Of a DNA stretch of 48,908 nucleotides, positions 1-8,203 are shown piece after piece. Location of the stretch: NCBI RefSeq assembly GCF_020524495.1, contig NZ_JAIVLB010000025.1, positions 1-48,908 of the forward strand. Reading direction: 5' to 3'. A program made the translations under genes and the position numbers. The notes under the pieces were generated by a model. The model was not told where the DNA came from. It did no database searches and worked only from the letters and a program-made list of their open reading frames with translations. Positions within the stretch are counted from its first letter, which is position 1; each line of letters begins with the position of its first letter. The DNA is from Bacillus stratosphericus (GTDB lineage: Bacteria > Bacillota > Bacilli > Bacillales > Bacillaceae).

Positions 1-268
1 TTCGGCACAACGTGCCGACCTGTTTCTCTAGTTGTCTTTTAGATTGATTCTGAGTCAGCTCCTTTTTCCATCTATAATACGAAGTGCGTAAGATGCCTAA
101 ATGGACACAAATGTCCTGTCCAGCCTTATGCCACCTCACCCATGTCTGAACCTGCGTCTTATTCTTGATATTCAATTCCTGCATGATCTCTTTCATAGGT
201 ACACCTGCCAATCTCATTTCTACAGCCTTCTGTTTGACTTCAACTGGATAACTCACTCTTGTCCCCAT
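1..268 (-). pseudogene. IS3-family transposase: orfA start fused in frame to orfB-like sequence, partial
   Basis: An open frame starts with ATG at 268 and runs off the window edge without a stop. The first ~50 residues are a typical IS3 OrfA helix-turn-helix N-terminus (MGTRVSYPVEVKQKAVEMRL, then KEIMQELNIKNKTQVQTW and WHKAGQ). Normal OrfA continues with a leucine-zipper region. Here the frame jumps at once to HLGILRTSYYRWKKE, which resembles the N-terminal part of OrfB (the CxxLGIxRSxYYrW motif). The zipper, the frameshift signal and the start of orfB appear to be deleted. A short fusion product could still bind the element's ends. That it is a pseudogene is an inference from the missing middle. 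Confidence 0.65.
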
Positions 269-360
269 AGAAAAAACACCTCCTTGTTTTATTTCGGATC
301 ACAACGGTCCGTTTTCAAACTTGAAGGTGTTTTTTATTTGTCTCTCATATTATGGGGTCA
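1..360 (-). mobile_element. IS3-family insertion sequence remnant, right portion cut by window edge
   Basis: The outer end reads TGACCCCATAATATGAGAGA on the minus strand, starting at 360; IS3 elements of the IS150 type commonly begin TGacCCC. About 90 bases inside it an orfA-like reading frame starts, behind a good ribosome site (aaggaggtg). The element runs off the left edge, so its other end and full length are unknown. The coding part is a deletion derivative (see 1-268), so this copy is probably immobile on its own. Confidence 0.7.
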
Positions 361-385
361 GTCCCGCTGATCAGAGCTTTTTTCT

Positions 386-1246
386 TTATTTCAAAAATTC
401 GAGTATGAGTTTGTTGACGACATCTGGTTTTTCATGATTAATCCAATGAGAAGCATCATCGACAAAAATGAGCTGTCCATTTGGACAAATCTTGATTGTT
501 TCCTTCGCCAGCTTTCTGCTTAGAAACTTGTCTTCCATTCCCCATATCATACGAACAGGAACTAGAATCCGTTTTGAAATCGGCTTTTCAAAGCCGCCTT
601 TTTTGATAGCCCGATACCAATTCAGCATTGACGTCATGGCTCCTGGCTGTGTCCAGGCCAGCTTGTAGCTTGAGACATCTTCCTTCGTGAATAAATGAGG
701 TCGAGCCGTCAGACCCATGGCTTCGTCCAGTCTTTGAAAGTGATTTTCCTGAAGCGCTGCCTCTGGTACATTGGGAAACTGAAAGAAAGCGATGTAGGAG
801 CTCTTTTTCCACTGTGGCGGATAAAAAGGGAGAACCTTCATCATCACTCGCGGATGCGGCATATTCACAATGATTAATTTTTCTACATATTGAGAACGTG
901 TAGAAGCCAAATGCCAAGCAACAGCTCCTCCCCAATCATGTCCGCCCACAATGGCCTTTTGATTTGGACTCAGCGTCTTTATCAATCCCACGATATCATC
1001 TCTCAACTGACCTAATACGTATGATTCGATTCCTTCTGGCTTGTCACTTAGATGGTAACCCCTTTGATCAGGAACAACGACACGATAGCCTGCCTCAGCC
1101 AGGGGCATGATTTGATTTTTCCAGCCGTACCAAAATTCTGGAAATCCATGCAGCAGCACAAGTAGCGGGCCATTCTCAGGTCCAGCCATTGCTGTATGAA
1201 GCCTTACACCATTTGTTTGGATAGATTGAAACTCAATTTGTTCCAT
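386..1246 (-). CDS. yfhM: Epoxide-hydrolase-like alpha/beta hydrolase (YfhM-like)
   Basis: Cytoplasmic alpha/beta-hydrolase of the epoxide hydrolase / haloalkane dehalogenase group, 286 residues, the same length as B. subtilis YfhM as I remember it. Visible motifs: the oxyanion-hole HGFPEFW (residues 33-39), the nucleophile elbow GGHDWGG with Asp104 in place of Ser, and a C-terminal ASHWINHEKP holding the catalytic His. An Asp nucleophile points to an ester-intermediate hydrolase (epoxide or similar), but the true substrate is unknown. ATG at 1246 has an aaggag/ggtgg ribosome site and matches family length; the frame stays open ~220 bases further upstream, but only through the IS1182-like remnant. 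The IS fragment upstream may have removed or replaced the native promoter. Confidence 0.85.
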   Translation of the reverse strand: MEQIEFQSIQTNGVRLHTAMAGPENGPLLVLLHGFPEFWYGWKNQIMPLAEAGYRVVVPDQRGYHLSDKPEGIESYVLGQLRDDIVGLIKTLSPNQKAIVGGHDWGGAVAWHLASTRSQYVEKLIIVNMPHPRVMMKVLPFYPPQWKKSSYIAFFQFPNVPEAALQENHFQRLDEAMGLTARPHLFTKEDVSSYKLAWTQPGAMTSMLNWYRAIKKGGFEKPISKRILVPVRMIWGMEDKFLSRKLAKETIKICPNGQLIFVDDASHWINHEKPDVVNKLILEFLK

Positions 1247-1318
1247 TCCTTTGCCACCCTTCTCCTTGCCTTTTATTCTTTCAACATAGCATATTTTCCA
1301 TTCTTCAGAAAATAAAAC

Positions 1319-1517
1319 ATCGACGCAAAACGTAAAGAAACGATTGAACACGTTTTTGCGGATGCAAAAGAAAAGCATGGTATGCGTTGGACGAAACTTC
1401 ATGGACTGAAAAAAGATTTCAATGAAAAAAGTTTCAATGCAGGCGATTCTTACTTTCGTTGACATGAATCTTAAAAAGCTAGCAAACTGGACATGGAGAC
1501 GACCATGTCCAGCGTAA
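1319..1517 (+). pseudogene. IS1182-like transposase, C-terminal fragment with frameshift
   Basis: On the plus strand the frame from 1319 reads IDAKRKETIEHVFADAKEKH and then GMRWTKLHGLKK, the conserved C-terminal part of IS1182-type DDE transposases (Y/RKETIERvFADAKExHGmRy, containing the last catalytic Glu). Near 1415-1425 the frame breaks, and another frame continues KKVSMQAILTFVDMNLKKLA to a TAA at 1515. Only ~65 residues of an expected ~450 remain. The same tail, better preserved, lies inverted at the right edge of the window (48871-48908). This remnant is also what makes the yfhM frame look artificially long. Confidence 0.8.
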
Positions 1518-1526
1518 AAATAAGTG

Positions 1527-1569
1527 AAAACCCCACTTTCACTTGAAGTAAAGGAGGGGGTTTGTCTAC
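1527..1569 (+). terminator. Terminal hairpin of the IS1182-like element
   Basis: AAACCCC(acttt) and (aaagg)GGGGTTT form a hairpin just after the transposase stop, followed by tttgtc. The right-edge copy (48799-48840) has the same hairpin with a more perfect stem. Sequence identity between the two copies ends at gtctac (1569 here), which I take as the element's outer end. Confidence 0.6.
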
Positions 1570-1593
1570 TCTCACACTAGTAAAGGCTTTTGT

Positions 1594-1959
1594 CTATTTC
1601 ATATAATTCAAAATCCAGATCAATCCATTCCTCCGGTCCTGTACTTGTCCGTGAAGTGCGCCAAAGAACGTATCCTGTAATTCCACCAGTACATCCCCGT
1701 CAGCTTCAAGCGCTTCATATACAGCCTTTAATTCTTCTTCATTGTCAAACTGCATGATTAACCTGAGATTCTCCGGCTTTAATGTGCGACTAAACGTATC
1801 TGAAAAGTGGAGCAGTGATTCGCCAAGGTGCAATTCAGCATGTAATACACGGTCTTGATGTTCATTTAAAATATGAATATCTCCGCCAAAAATCCCTTGA
1901 TAATATTGAAGAGATTCTTTTACATCTTCTACTACAATATAAGGACTAACGCTGATCAT
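1594..1959 (-). CDS. VOC-family (glyoxalase/PhnB-like) protein
   Basis: A 121-residue protein of the vicinal-oxygen-chelate fold, PhnB-like subgroup: MISVSPYIVVEDVKESLQYY, then a GGDIHI turn, HAELHLGESLLHFSD, a central acidic loop, and a C-terminal GALHGQVQDRRNGLIWILNY. The single module suggests a dimer. Such proteins are often annotated as glyoxalase or bleomycin-resistance-like, but the metal ligands and substrate are not evident here. The start at 1959 is chosen because aggagg lies ~9 bases upstream; the earlier ATG at 1968 abuts the ribosome site and cannot be used. It stands alone between the IS remnant and the permease. Confidence 0.75.
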   Translation of the reverse strand: MISVSPYIVVEDVKESLQYYQGIFGGDIHILNEHQDRVLHAELHLGESLLHFSDTFSRTLKPENLRLIMQFDNEEELKAVYEALEADGDVLVELQDTFFGALHGQVQDRRNGLIWILNYMK

Positions 1960-2053
1960 ATCCCTCATCCTCCTCTTGTTCCATACATTAACTCTTATCC
2001 CAAATCGTAAGAAAAAAGGCACAAATCGTCAATGGATTTGCACCTTTTTCTCA

Positions 2054-3433
2054 TCATGATTTCGCTAATTCACTATGTTTATTTGAATACGCTGCGTACA
2101 TGACGACACCAATTAACAGCCATACACCGAAGTAAAGCCATGTCCGTCCTGGTAAATTGAACATGAGGAATACGCAGCAGCCCATTGATATAATCGGTAA
2201 TACTGGCACAAAAGGAACCCGGAATCCCCTTTCAAGCTGCTGATGCGTCTTTCTCAAAATGAGAACAGATAAGCTTACCATCGCAAACGTCAATAATGCA
2301 CCGATATTTGCTAAGTTGGACAGATCCTTCAAATCAATAAACCCTGAAATAACAGCTGTCATTCCGCCAATCATCCATATGCTTGCAACAGGTGTATCAC
2401 TCTTGTTTGTTTTTGAAAACACTTTAGGCAAAAGCCCATCTCGACCCATCGCATAGGCAATTCTAGTTGCCGCATAATTATTGGCGAAAATCACAGCCAT
2501 CAATCCAATGACGGCACCGACAGAAATAATACCAGCCACGCTATTTTGATGCACACTTAGCAGTACATAGGACATGGCCTCTGTCACATTCAACTTTGTA
2601 TAATGCACCATGCCTGTCATAACCAAACAAACAACAATATAGATGATCGTACAAATGAGTAATGAACCAATTATGCCAATTGGCAGGTTTCGCTGTGGAT
2701 TTTTCACCTCTTCCGCAGAAGCAGAAATCGCATCAAATCCTAAAAAGGCAAAAAACACAGCAGCTGCACCGGCAATGACACCTTCTACGCCAAACGGCAT
2801 GAACGGCTGCCAATTGGCTGGCTGTACATAAAAACTGCCTACTACAATGAAAAGAACAATAATGCCAAGTTTCACAAACACCATAATATTATTGAATTTT
2901 TTACTTTCCTTCGTTCCTCTAGATAGGATCCACGCAATCAGTAAAGCAATGATAATCGCTGGCAGGTTCATATATCCGCCTTGTTCTGGCCCCGATAAGA
3001 ATTGATGGGGAATCGAGATTCCAAACCCCTCCAGCAGACTATTGAAATAGCTGGACCAGCCACTGGCTACAGCCGAAGCCGTCAGCATATAAACAGACAA
3101 TAATGTCCAGCCCATTAGATGGCCCACGAGCTCCCCCATTGTTGTATATGAATAAATGTACGCACTGCCGAACACAGGCAGCGCTGAAGCCATTTCTGCA
3201 TAACAAAGTGCTGCTAAACTGCACACAATCGCTGCGATCGCAAAGGAGAAAATAACAGCCGGTCCTGCATCCTTTGCTGCTGTAATCCCGGTTAACACCA
3301 TGACCCCCGTCCCGATCACAGCCCCTATCCCAAGGAGCGTTAGATCGAGCCCGCCCAGTGTTTTCTTTACTTTTTGCTGTCTACTCTGTTCTAACAAATC
3401 GTGAATGTGTTTCTTACGAAAAATATGTCGCAA
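2054..3433 (-). CDS. APC-superfamily amino-acid permease (YfnA/CAT type)
   Basis: Integral membrane amino-acid transporter of ~459 residues with about 12 hydrophobic segments. The first contains GIGAVIGTGVMVLTG, the substrate-binding unwound helix of APC transporters; the middle has FFAFLGFDAISASAEEVKNP, diagnostic of the CAT/YfnA-BcaP branch. Substrate not predictable from sequence; related Bacillus proteins take up branched-chain or other neutral amino acids. I place the start at a TTG (3433), eight bases after ggagg, giving MRHIFRKKHIHDLL, like family N-termini; a longer frame to 3448 lacks a ribosome site. It follows the AMP-forming ligase by 44 bases on the same strand, so the two are probably co-transcribed. 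Confidence 0.88.
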   Translation of the reverse strand: MRHIFRKKHIHDLLEQSRQQKVKKTLGGLDLTLLGIGAVIGTGVMVLTGITAAKDAGPAVIFSFAIAAIVCSLAALCYAEMASALPVFGSAYIYSYTTMGELVGHLMGWTLLSVYMLTASAVASGWSSYFNSLLEGFGISIPHQFLSGPEQGGYMNLPAIIIALLIAWILSRGTKESKKFNNIMVFVKLGIIVLFIVVGSFYVQPANWQPFMPFGVEGVIAGAAAVFFAFLGFDAISASAEEVKNPQRNLPIGIIGSLLICTIIYIVVCLVMTGMVHYTKLNVTEAMSYVLLSVHQNSVAGIISVGAVIGLMAVIFANNYAATRIAYAMGRDGLLPKVFSKTNKSDTPVASIWMIGGMTAVISGFIDLKDLSNLANIGALLTFAMVSLSVLILRKTHQQLERGFRVPFVPVLPIISMGCCVFLMFNLPGRTWLYFGVWLLIGVVMYAAYSNKHSELAKS

Positions 3434-3477
3434 ACCCTTTCCCTCCAAAACGTTAGAAAAAAATCATTCAAACTTCA

Positions 3478-4989
3478 TTATAGCAGAATACGTCCCAATT
3501 CACGTAAATCTTTTTTCATAATTTTACCAAGCTGGTTTTTTGGCAGTTCCTGCGTGAAATGAATGGACGGAACTTTGTAATCTGCCAAACGCTCCTGGCA
3601 ATAGTTTACAACATCTTGTTCGCAAACATCGACAAATTCGTCTTTCACGATATACGCACATGGCACTTCACCGTATAAGTCGTCTCTTACACCTATGACA
3701 GCTGATTCAATGACACCTGGAATTTGATTAATGACTTCCTCCACTTGGTCAGGATAAATATTATCTCCACCGTACAAAATGACATCTTTGTATCTGCCTG
3801 TGATATAAAGAAAACCCTCTTCATCTAAATATCCTGCATCTCCCATATGGAACCAGCCATTTTTGAGCACCTTCTCAGTAGCGTCCGGCTGATGGTAGTA
3901 GCCTTGGAAATAAAATGGGCTTCTCATGACAACTTCTCCAATTTCTCCAGCAGGCAGTGTCTCATTTGTTTCAGGATGAACAATTTTCACTTCTATATCC
4001 GCATCGACTTTACCAGCAGACCCCATTTTATCTTCACCCATCGCAGGATACCATGCACTGACAACCCATGCTTCTGTACTACCGTATCCATGCATCATTT
4101 GAATGCCTGCTTCATTGTAGTCCTTAATCAAGCGTACTGGCACCTTCGTACCACCAGAAAACGCAATTTCTAAGGACGACAGATCATACGTACCACGTTT
4201 CATCTCTTCTAACATGTACGTATAAGCTGATGGGAAGGCCATCATAAACGTAATTCTTTCTTTTTCAATCGTTTCTAAAATACGTTTAGGTGTTGCATCG
4301 TGTAAAAAGACAAGCGTATATCCTTCAATGGCAGCTGCAATAAGATGATTGATTGAGCTCATATGATACAGCGGGTGACTCGCCAAATATCGTTTTCCTT
4401 TTAGGTCAAACCCTCGATTCCTATGTCTCGTGAAAAATTGATAAAGTCGTCCATGTCCCACCATACAGCCTTTTGGGTTGCCTGTTGTACCAGATGTGAA
4501 TAGAATCATTGCTAGATCCTCTTCTGAAACCTCTTCAGCAAGATCACTTCCATCGTTTGAAGCCAGAAGATCTTCAAACAGCTGTGTCGTTTTAGCATTC
4601 ACACCGGATTCTACCATTAGACAATCCTCTAAAGACACATTCACAGCGTCAATGATGTCAAGAAATTTTCGGTCAAAAAATAAAGCCTTTGGTTCTGCTT
4701 TTTTTAAAATGCCATCCAGCTCAAAAGAGGTCATCTGCCAGCTAAGTGGTACTGCAACTACACCTGCTTTGATGACTGCTAGCATAATCGTCGAAAAATG
4801 ATGATGGTTTTGACAAATAAAGCAAACACGGTCACCTTTTCGAATTCCTTTACGATGTAAGTAATGAGCCAACTGATCAATGCGTTTTGCATATTCTTCA
4901 AATGTATAAGACACACCTCCGCCAGTAACCGCTTCAATTTGTGAAGAGCGTGCCATTCTGTCGTTTAGTAATGCCTGTAAAGTATTCAA
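3478..4989 (-). CDS. AMP-forming acyl-CoA synthetase / class I adenylate-forming ligase
   Basis: About 503 residues of the ANL superfamily. The P-loop-like motif is ILFTSGTTGNPKGCMVGHGR, followed by SHPLYHMSSIN, the A5 motif MMHGYGSTEAW, the A7 motif GWFHMGDAGYLDEEGFLYIT, GRYKDVILYGGDNIYPDQVE (hinge) and the C-terminal lysine motif LPKNQLGKIMKKDL. This fits a stand-alone acyl- or aryl-CoA ligase, not a carrier-protein-linked NRPS module. The acid substrate is unknown. Start uncertain: TTG 4989 has ggag nine bases upstream; ATG 4998 directly abuts that ggag; TTG 5004 is possible. A MarR gene is divergent and a permease follows in the same direction, so a small uptake-and-activation unit is plausible. 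Confidence 0.88.
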   Translation of the reverse strand: MNTLQALLNDRMARSSQIEAVTGGGVSYTFEEYAKRIDQLAHYLHRKGIRKGDRVCFICQNHHHFSTIMLAVIKAGVVAVPLSWQMTSFELDGILKKAEPKALFFDRKFLDIIDAVNVSLEDCLMVESGVNAKTTQLFEDLLASNDGSDLAEEVSEEDLAMILFTSGTTGNPKGCMVGHGRLYQFFTRHRNRGFDLKGKRYLASHPLYHMSSINHLIAAAIEGYTLVFLHDATPKRILETIEKERITFMMAFPSAYTYMLEEMKRGTYDLSSLEIAFSGGTKVPVRLIKDYNEAGIQMMHGYGSTEAWVVSAWYPAMGEDKMGSAGKVDADIEVKIVHPETNETLPAGEIGEVVMRSPFYFQGYYHQPDATEKVLKNGWFHMGDAGYLDEEGFLYITGRYKDVILYGGDNIYPDQVEEVINQIPGVIESAVIGVRDDLYGEVPCAYIVKDEFVDVCEQDVVNYCQERLADYKVPSIHFTQELPKNQLGKIMKKDLRELGRILL

Positions 4990-5070
4990 TATCTTCATCT
5001 CCAAACGTTTGATTTCCCATAGGCAATTTCCAGTGAATTGGGTTGACAGACTTTATCTTATTAACATTCT

Positions 5071-5121
5071 AAAATAAAAATAGACTAGTGTAAAATTATT
5101 TCATTTTGGAATTTTTATTTT
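5071..5121. repeat. 11-bp AT-rich inverted repeat between ligase and marR genes
   Basis: AAAATAAAAAT (5071-5081) is the exact reverse complement of ATTTTTATTTT (5111-5121). It sits in the divergent intergenic region of the ligase and the MarR gene. It could be an operator or a chance AT-rich match. Confidence 0.35.
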
Positions 5122-5163
5122 TGTTAATTGATAATATAAGTGATTTTATAGACGTCTTCTATT

Positions 5164-5192
5164 TTGGTTTAAATGATGATGATTATTATGAT
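5164..5192 (+). promoter_or_regulatory. Sigma-A promoter of marR-type gene
   Basis: TTGGTT (5164-5169), a 17-base spacer and TATGAT (5187-5192) precede the MarR start by about 60 bases. Matches to consensus are 4/6 and 5/6 with optimal spacing. Confidence 0.55.
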
Positions 5193-5251
5193 AAGATAGA
5201 CCTAGTAATTGATCGGAAAAAGCGAATGCAATAGGAAAAGAGGTATGGAGA

Positions 5252-5689
5252 ATGCAACATTTCGAGCTAGATGCAAGTTTGTTAGACCATGCACTGACAA
5301 AGTATTTAAAGGCAACTAAACAAATAGATGAAGAGAACATTCCGAAAAACGTCACGAATATCAAAGGGTTTATTTTACGTATCATCTACCGCCATCAATC
5401 ATGTACCGTCAAAAATATTCTGCAGGAAGTTTCATTATCTCCCTCTGCGACAACAACCGCTCTCAATCACTTAGAAGATGAAGGGCTGATTATCCGCTCT
5501 AGAAATAACAATGACCGCCGTACTGTATGGATTACACTCTCTGAACCGGGTGAACAAATAGCAAAGCAAATGATCGAAAATCGGCAATTGCTTGTGAATC
5601 AACTGTTCAACCATCTATCAGAAGACGACAAAAAAACATTTTTTGAATTATTCGAAAAAATGATGGATGAGCATACATTAAAGGCTTAG
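5252..5689 (+). CDS. MarR-family transcriptional regulator
   Basis: 145-residue winged-helix repressor-like protein. The helix-turn-helix reads SLSPSATTTALNHLEDEGLI and the wing RSRNNNDRRTVWITLSEPG, the classic MarR DR-R wing. It acts as a dimer on DNA; the ligand is unknown. It is divergent from the AMP-forming ligase and permease at 2.0-5.0 kb, the usual arrangement for a regulator and its target, so control of that pair is inferred. ATG 5252 has agaggt eight bases upstream. The stop codon lies inside the terminator stem that follows. Confidence 0.88.
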   Translation: MQHFELDASLLDHALTKYLKATKQIDEENIPKNVTNIKGFILRIIYRHQSCTVKNILQEVSLSPSATTTALNHLEDEGLIIRSRNNNDRRTVWITLSEPGEQIAKQMIENRQLLVNQLFNHLSEDDKKTFFELFEKMMDEHTLKA

Positions 5690-5712
5690 GAATACTCCTA
5701 AGCCTTCTTTTT
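5681..5712 (+). terminator. Rho-independent terminator after marR-type gene
   Basis: Stem AAGGCTTAGGA / TCCTAAGCCTT with a four-base loop, followed by ctttttt. The marR stop TAG lies within the left arm. Confidence 0.85.
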
Positions 5713-5997
5713 ATGGCTGTAAGATGACCTTTATACAATCATCCTGTTTTTCATTGAATATTTGGTACGCATGAACGGCATCATCTAATGGCAATTGATG
5801 TGTGATAATGGCTTAGGGTCAATCTCACCCGTTGTCACTTTTTGATAGAGCTTTGACATGTACGCTCTCGCAAGGACTTGTCCCATTTTCCCGTTTCTAG
5901 CGAAAAAGCACATAATGGGAACATATTATATATACCGCCATACACACCGGTCAGCTGAACCTTTCCACATTTCCGAACTGCTTTTGTAGCAATTTGA
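5711..5997 (-). pseudogene. Zinc-dependent alcohol dehydrogenase, C-terminal remnant
   Basis: The minus strand encodes fragments of a formaldehyde/alcohol dehydrogenase-type MDR protein in several frames: IATKAVRKCGKVQLTGVYGG, then YNMFPLCAFSLE, then MGQVLARAYMSKLYQKVTTG, then LPLDDAVHAYQIFNEKQDDC and IKVILQP ending at TAA (5711-5713). The order is that of the family C-terminus, but at least two frameshifts and internal deletions break it. The N-terminal zinc-binding half is gone. Upstream it runs directly into a TetR remnant, so the two were probably a regulator-enzyme pair that collapsed together. Confidence 0.75.
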
Positions 5998-6000
5998 ATC

Positions 6001-6160
6001 GGTCTACATATGGATCATCCGAATAGGCGACGCTTTCTTCAATACGATGGATGACCTATAGCGCTTCTTTTCCATTTGGAAAGTAATAATAAAGAGATCC
6101 CTTAGGTGTGCCGCTCTCTCTAAATCCTTGTTTACGTAAAAGAAATGCAGACGTTTTATT
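6001..6160 (-). pseudogene. TetR-family regulator, N-terminal remnant
   Basis: The frame starting at 6160 reads [17 protein letters not shown] and then [17 protein letters not shown] before a TAG at 6056. This is the TetR helix-turn-helix block with about ten residues deleted between GFRESG and TPKGS. Family members read GFRgtGLnqIikESGaPKGSLYYhFP. After the stop, VIHRIEESVAYSDDP continues in the same frame and plausibly belongs to the same protein. The remnant has no start codon of its own and overlaps the last bases of the amidase gene. Confidence 0.7.
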
Positions 6161-7640
6161 GATTCAATAACTGTTTTATCCCTTTCCAAATCGAGGATGA
6201 CTCCATTTCAGCTGCAAGCCTGAGCAGACAGTCCTCTTTTCCTTTAGGCGCTGTCACCTGTACACCTAAAGGCATGCCCGCTTGCGTGAGGTGTACAGGG
6301 ACACTCATAGATGGCTGACCTGTTAAGTTGGCAAGCTGTGTAAATGGTGTGTAGGTCAGACTCTTTAGGAACATGTCATAAATGAGATCCTGCTGCGCTT
6401 GCATTGAAAGGGATGACACACGTAACAGTGCGGCTATTTCCTGATCGGTATGCATAAGCTCACCAATCTTTGGAGCCGAATAGGCAGTAGCTGGTGTTAT
6501 ATATAGATCGTAGGTTTGATGAAATGCGGCCATTTGTGCAGCGGCCATATCCCACGCATCAAGACTTTCTGTATAGTCAGCAGCCGTCACATTCTTTCCA
6601 GCCTCCGCCAGCACCCATGCCACAATGTCTGTTTCCTCCGGTTTCACAGGCCGCTCGAGTGAACGAGCCAAAGACGTAAATAATGCAGACATTTCTCCGC
6701 TGTTCATCACGTAATATTGCTGCATGAGATGAACACCATCGATTTCTGGCTTCGCTTCCTCTATTTGATGCCCTTGTTCACTTAGCCATTTCACCGTTTG
6801 CAGAACCGCCTGCTTCGCTTCCTCACTGACCTTCGTGCCAACAGGAGAGTCTACACTGTAAGCAATTCGCATAGAAGATGTGCGTTTCACAAGATCCTCT
6901 TGATAACTGCCGTCATATAACGGGGTTTGGAAAGCGGCTTCTGGCTGAATGACCTGAAGCAGATCAAGAAGTGCTGCACTGTCTCGAACTGTCTTTGTAA
7001 GCGTAAAGTCAATAGAAGCCCCTTGCCACTGTCTTCCTGCACCTGGGCCTACTGGCGTTCTTCCTCGTGTTGGCTTGAGTCCGAACAAGCCAGTAAAGGA
7101 TGCAGGGATACGAATGGACCCGCCGCCATCACTTGCTCCACCCGCAGGTACGATGCCGCTTGCCACAGCTGCAGCCGTTCCGCCGCTTGAACCTCCTGGA
7201 GAATGTGCAGTATTCCAAGGATTTCTTGTTGGACCATGCAAAGCGGACTCTGTCACATTTCTCAAACCGAATTCCGGTGTGTTTGTATGACCGATCATGA
7301 GAAGCCCCGCCTGCTTCAATCGATGGACAAAGTGGGAATCCGTTTTCGCCTTGACATCCTTTAACAGCATAGCACCGGCCGTCAGCGGTTCATTTTCCAG
7401 CCCTTGCGATATATTTTTCAGCACAAACGGAACTCCCGCAAACAGCTGATCCGCCTCTAATTGCTTGATGTCTTTTAATACTTGATCCTGCCTTATGTGA
7501 ATCACCGCATTTAGTTCTGGATTGACTTCCTCCAATCTAGCAAATGCAGCTTGTACAAGCTCCTCTGGCGTTACCTGCTTTTTCCGTAAAAGTGCTACCA
7601 AGCCAGTCGCATCATATGTCATATACTCTTTTACGTTCAT
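6156..7640 (-). CDS. Amidase-signature family hydrolase
   Basis: About 494 residues of the amidase-signature family (GatA, fatty-acid amide hydrolase and 6-aminohexanoate-cyclic-dimer hydrolase relatives). The Ser-cisSer-Lys triad is visible: Lys in [10 protein letters not shown], the cis-Ser in [16 protein letters not shown], and the nucleophilic Ser in [20 protein letters not shown]. No GatB or GatC neighbour, so it is not the tRNA amidotransferase; a free-standing amide hydrolase of unknown substrate. ATG 7640 is preferred because aaggac lies seven bases upstream; ATG 7646 is too close to it. The gene ends right where the TetR remnant begins. Confidence 0.87.
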   Translation of the reverse strand: MNVKEYMTYDATGLVALLRKKQVTPEELVQAAFARLEEVNPELNAVIHIRQDQVLKDIKQLEADQLFAGVPFVLKNISQGLENEPLTAGAMLLKDVKAKTDSHFVHRLKQAGLLMIGHTNTPEFGLRNVTESALHGPTRNPWNTAHSPGGSSGGTAAAVASGIVPAGGASDGGGSIRIPASFTGLFGLKPTRGRTPVGPGAGRQWQGASIDFTLTKTVRDSAALLDLLQVIQPEAAFQTPLYDGSYQEDLVKRTSSMRIAYSVDSPVGTKVSEEAKQAVLQTVKWLSEQGHQIEEAKPEIDGVHLMQQYYVMNSGEMSALFTSLARSLERPVKPEETDIVAWVLAEAGKNVTAADYTESLDAWDMAAAQMAAFHQTYDLYITPATAYSAPKIGELMHTDQEIAALLRVSSLSMQAQQDLIYDMFLKSLTYTPFTQLANLTGQPSMSVPVHLTQAGMPLGVQVTAPKGKEDCLLRLAAEMESSSIWKGIKQLLNQ

Positions 7641-7653
7641 CGGCATGTCCTTC

Positions 7654-7683
7654 TTTCTCTTATTATGCTTTCTCTTATTATGC
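7654..7683. repeat. Perfect tandem repeat 2 x 15 bp
   Basis: TTTCTCTTATTATGC occurs twice back to back, just upstream of the amidase start, followed by a degenerate third partial unit. On the minus strand it lies between promoter and ribosome site, so copy number changes could alter amidase leader length. Confidence 0.8.
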
Positions 7684-7823
7684 TCTCTCTATTGTCTACT
7701 AGGATTCTATGAATTTCAATTTCAGGATACCTACAAAAAAACTTTCTGTCCAGAATATGAATTTCTAAATATCCCTCTAGTTTCTCCGATGTAATAGAGA
7801 AAAAAAGACGGAGGTCATCTCGT

Positions 7824-7877
7824 ATGCAAGGAGTCTTTGCCTTGATACAAAAACGATTAAACCGTATAAAGGTCTGA
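7824..7877 (+). CDS. Possible 17-residue peptide, doubtful
   Basis: MQGVFALIQKRLNRIKV ends at TGA 7875. ATG 7824 is preceded by ggaggt at eight bases, an excellent ribosome site, which is the only reason to list it. The peptide is basic and amphipathic. No similarity is recognised; it may be chance or the broken start of a lost gene. Confidence 0.22.
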   Translation: MQGVFALIQKRLNRIKV

Positions 7878-8203
7878 CTTAAAAAATCGATCACATCTTC
7901 TGACCATGTTCAAAAGTCGTTAAACTCTCCGGCAGTTCATCTTCATCCAAAACAAACCATTTGGAAGAACGAGAAGATCAATAATCAAAACTTCAAAAGT
8001 GACCCTCTGATCCTTGAACCACGAACATCTTGGCTTTTAGCGTCTGGTGAAAACGAAGAAAGAACGGAAGCTCATCCCCTATGATATGTATTAAAGTTTT
8101 TTGTGATGTTTGCTCTCATGAAGTTTTTCATTTCTTGTGCTACAATTGTGAGTATAGTGTTAAAAAAGGAAGAACCGTCCATGCTTTTTAGGGTCTTTTC
8201 GCT

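Larger units (their letters stand above)
7641..8203. other. Intergenic stretch, mostly without recognisable genes
   Basis: Between the amidase and the YitT-family gene I see a tandem 15-bp repeat (7654-7683), one possible 17-codon peptide (7824-7877), and otherwise no convincing reading frame, hairpin or similarity. Confidence 0.5.

Noticed and set aside
1247-1465. 73-residue N-terminal extension of the YfhM frame
   Set aside because: It runs through the IS1182-like remnant; the downstream ATG has a ribosome site and fits the family length.
6004-6189. 61-codon minus-strand frame
   Set aside because: Out-of-frame reading of the TetR remnant and amidase end.
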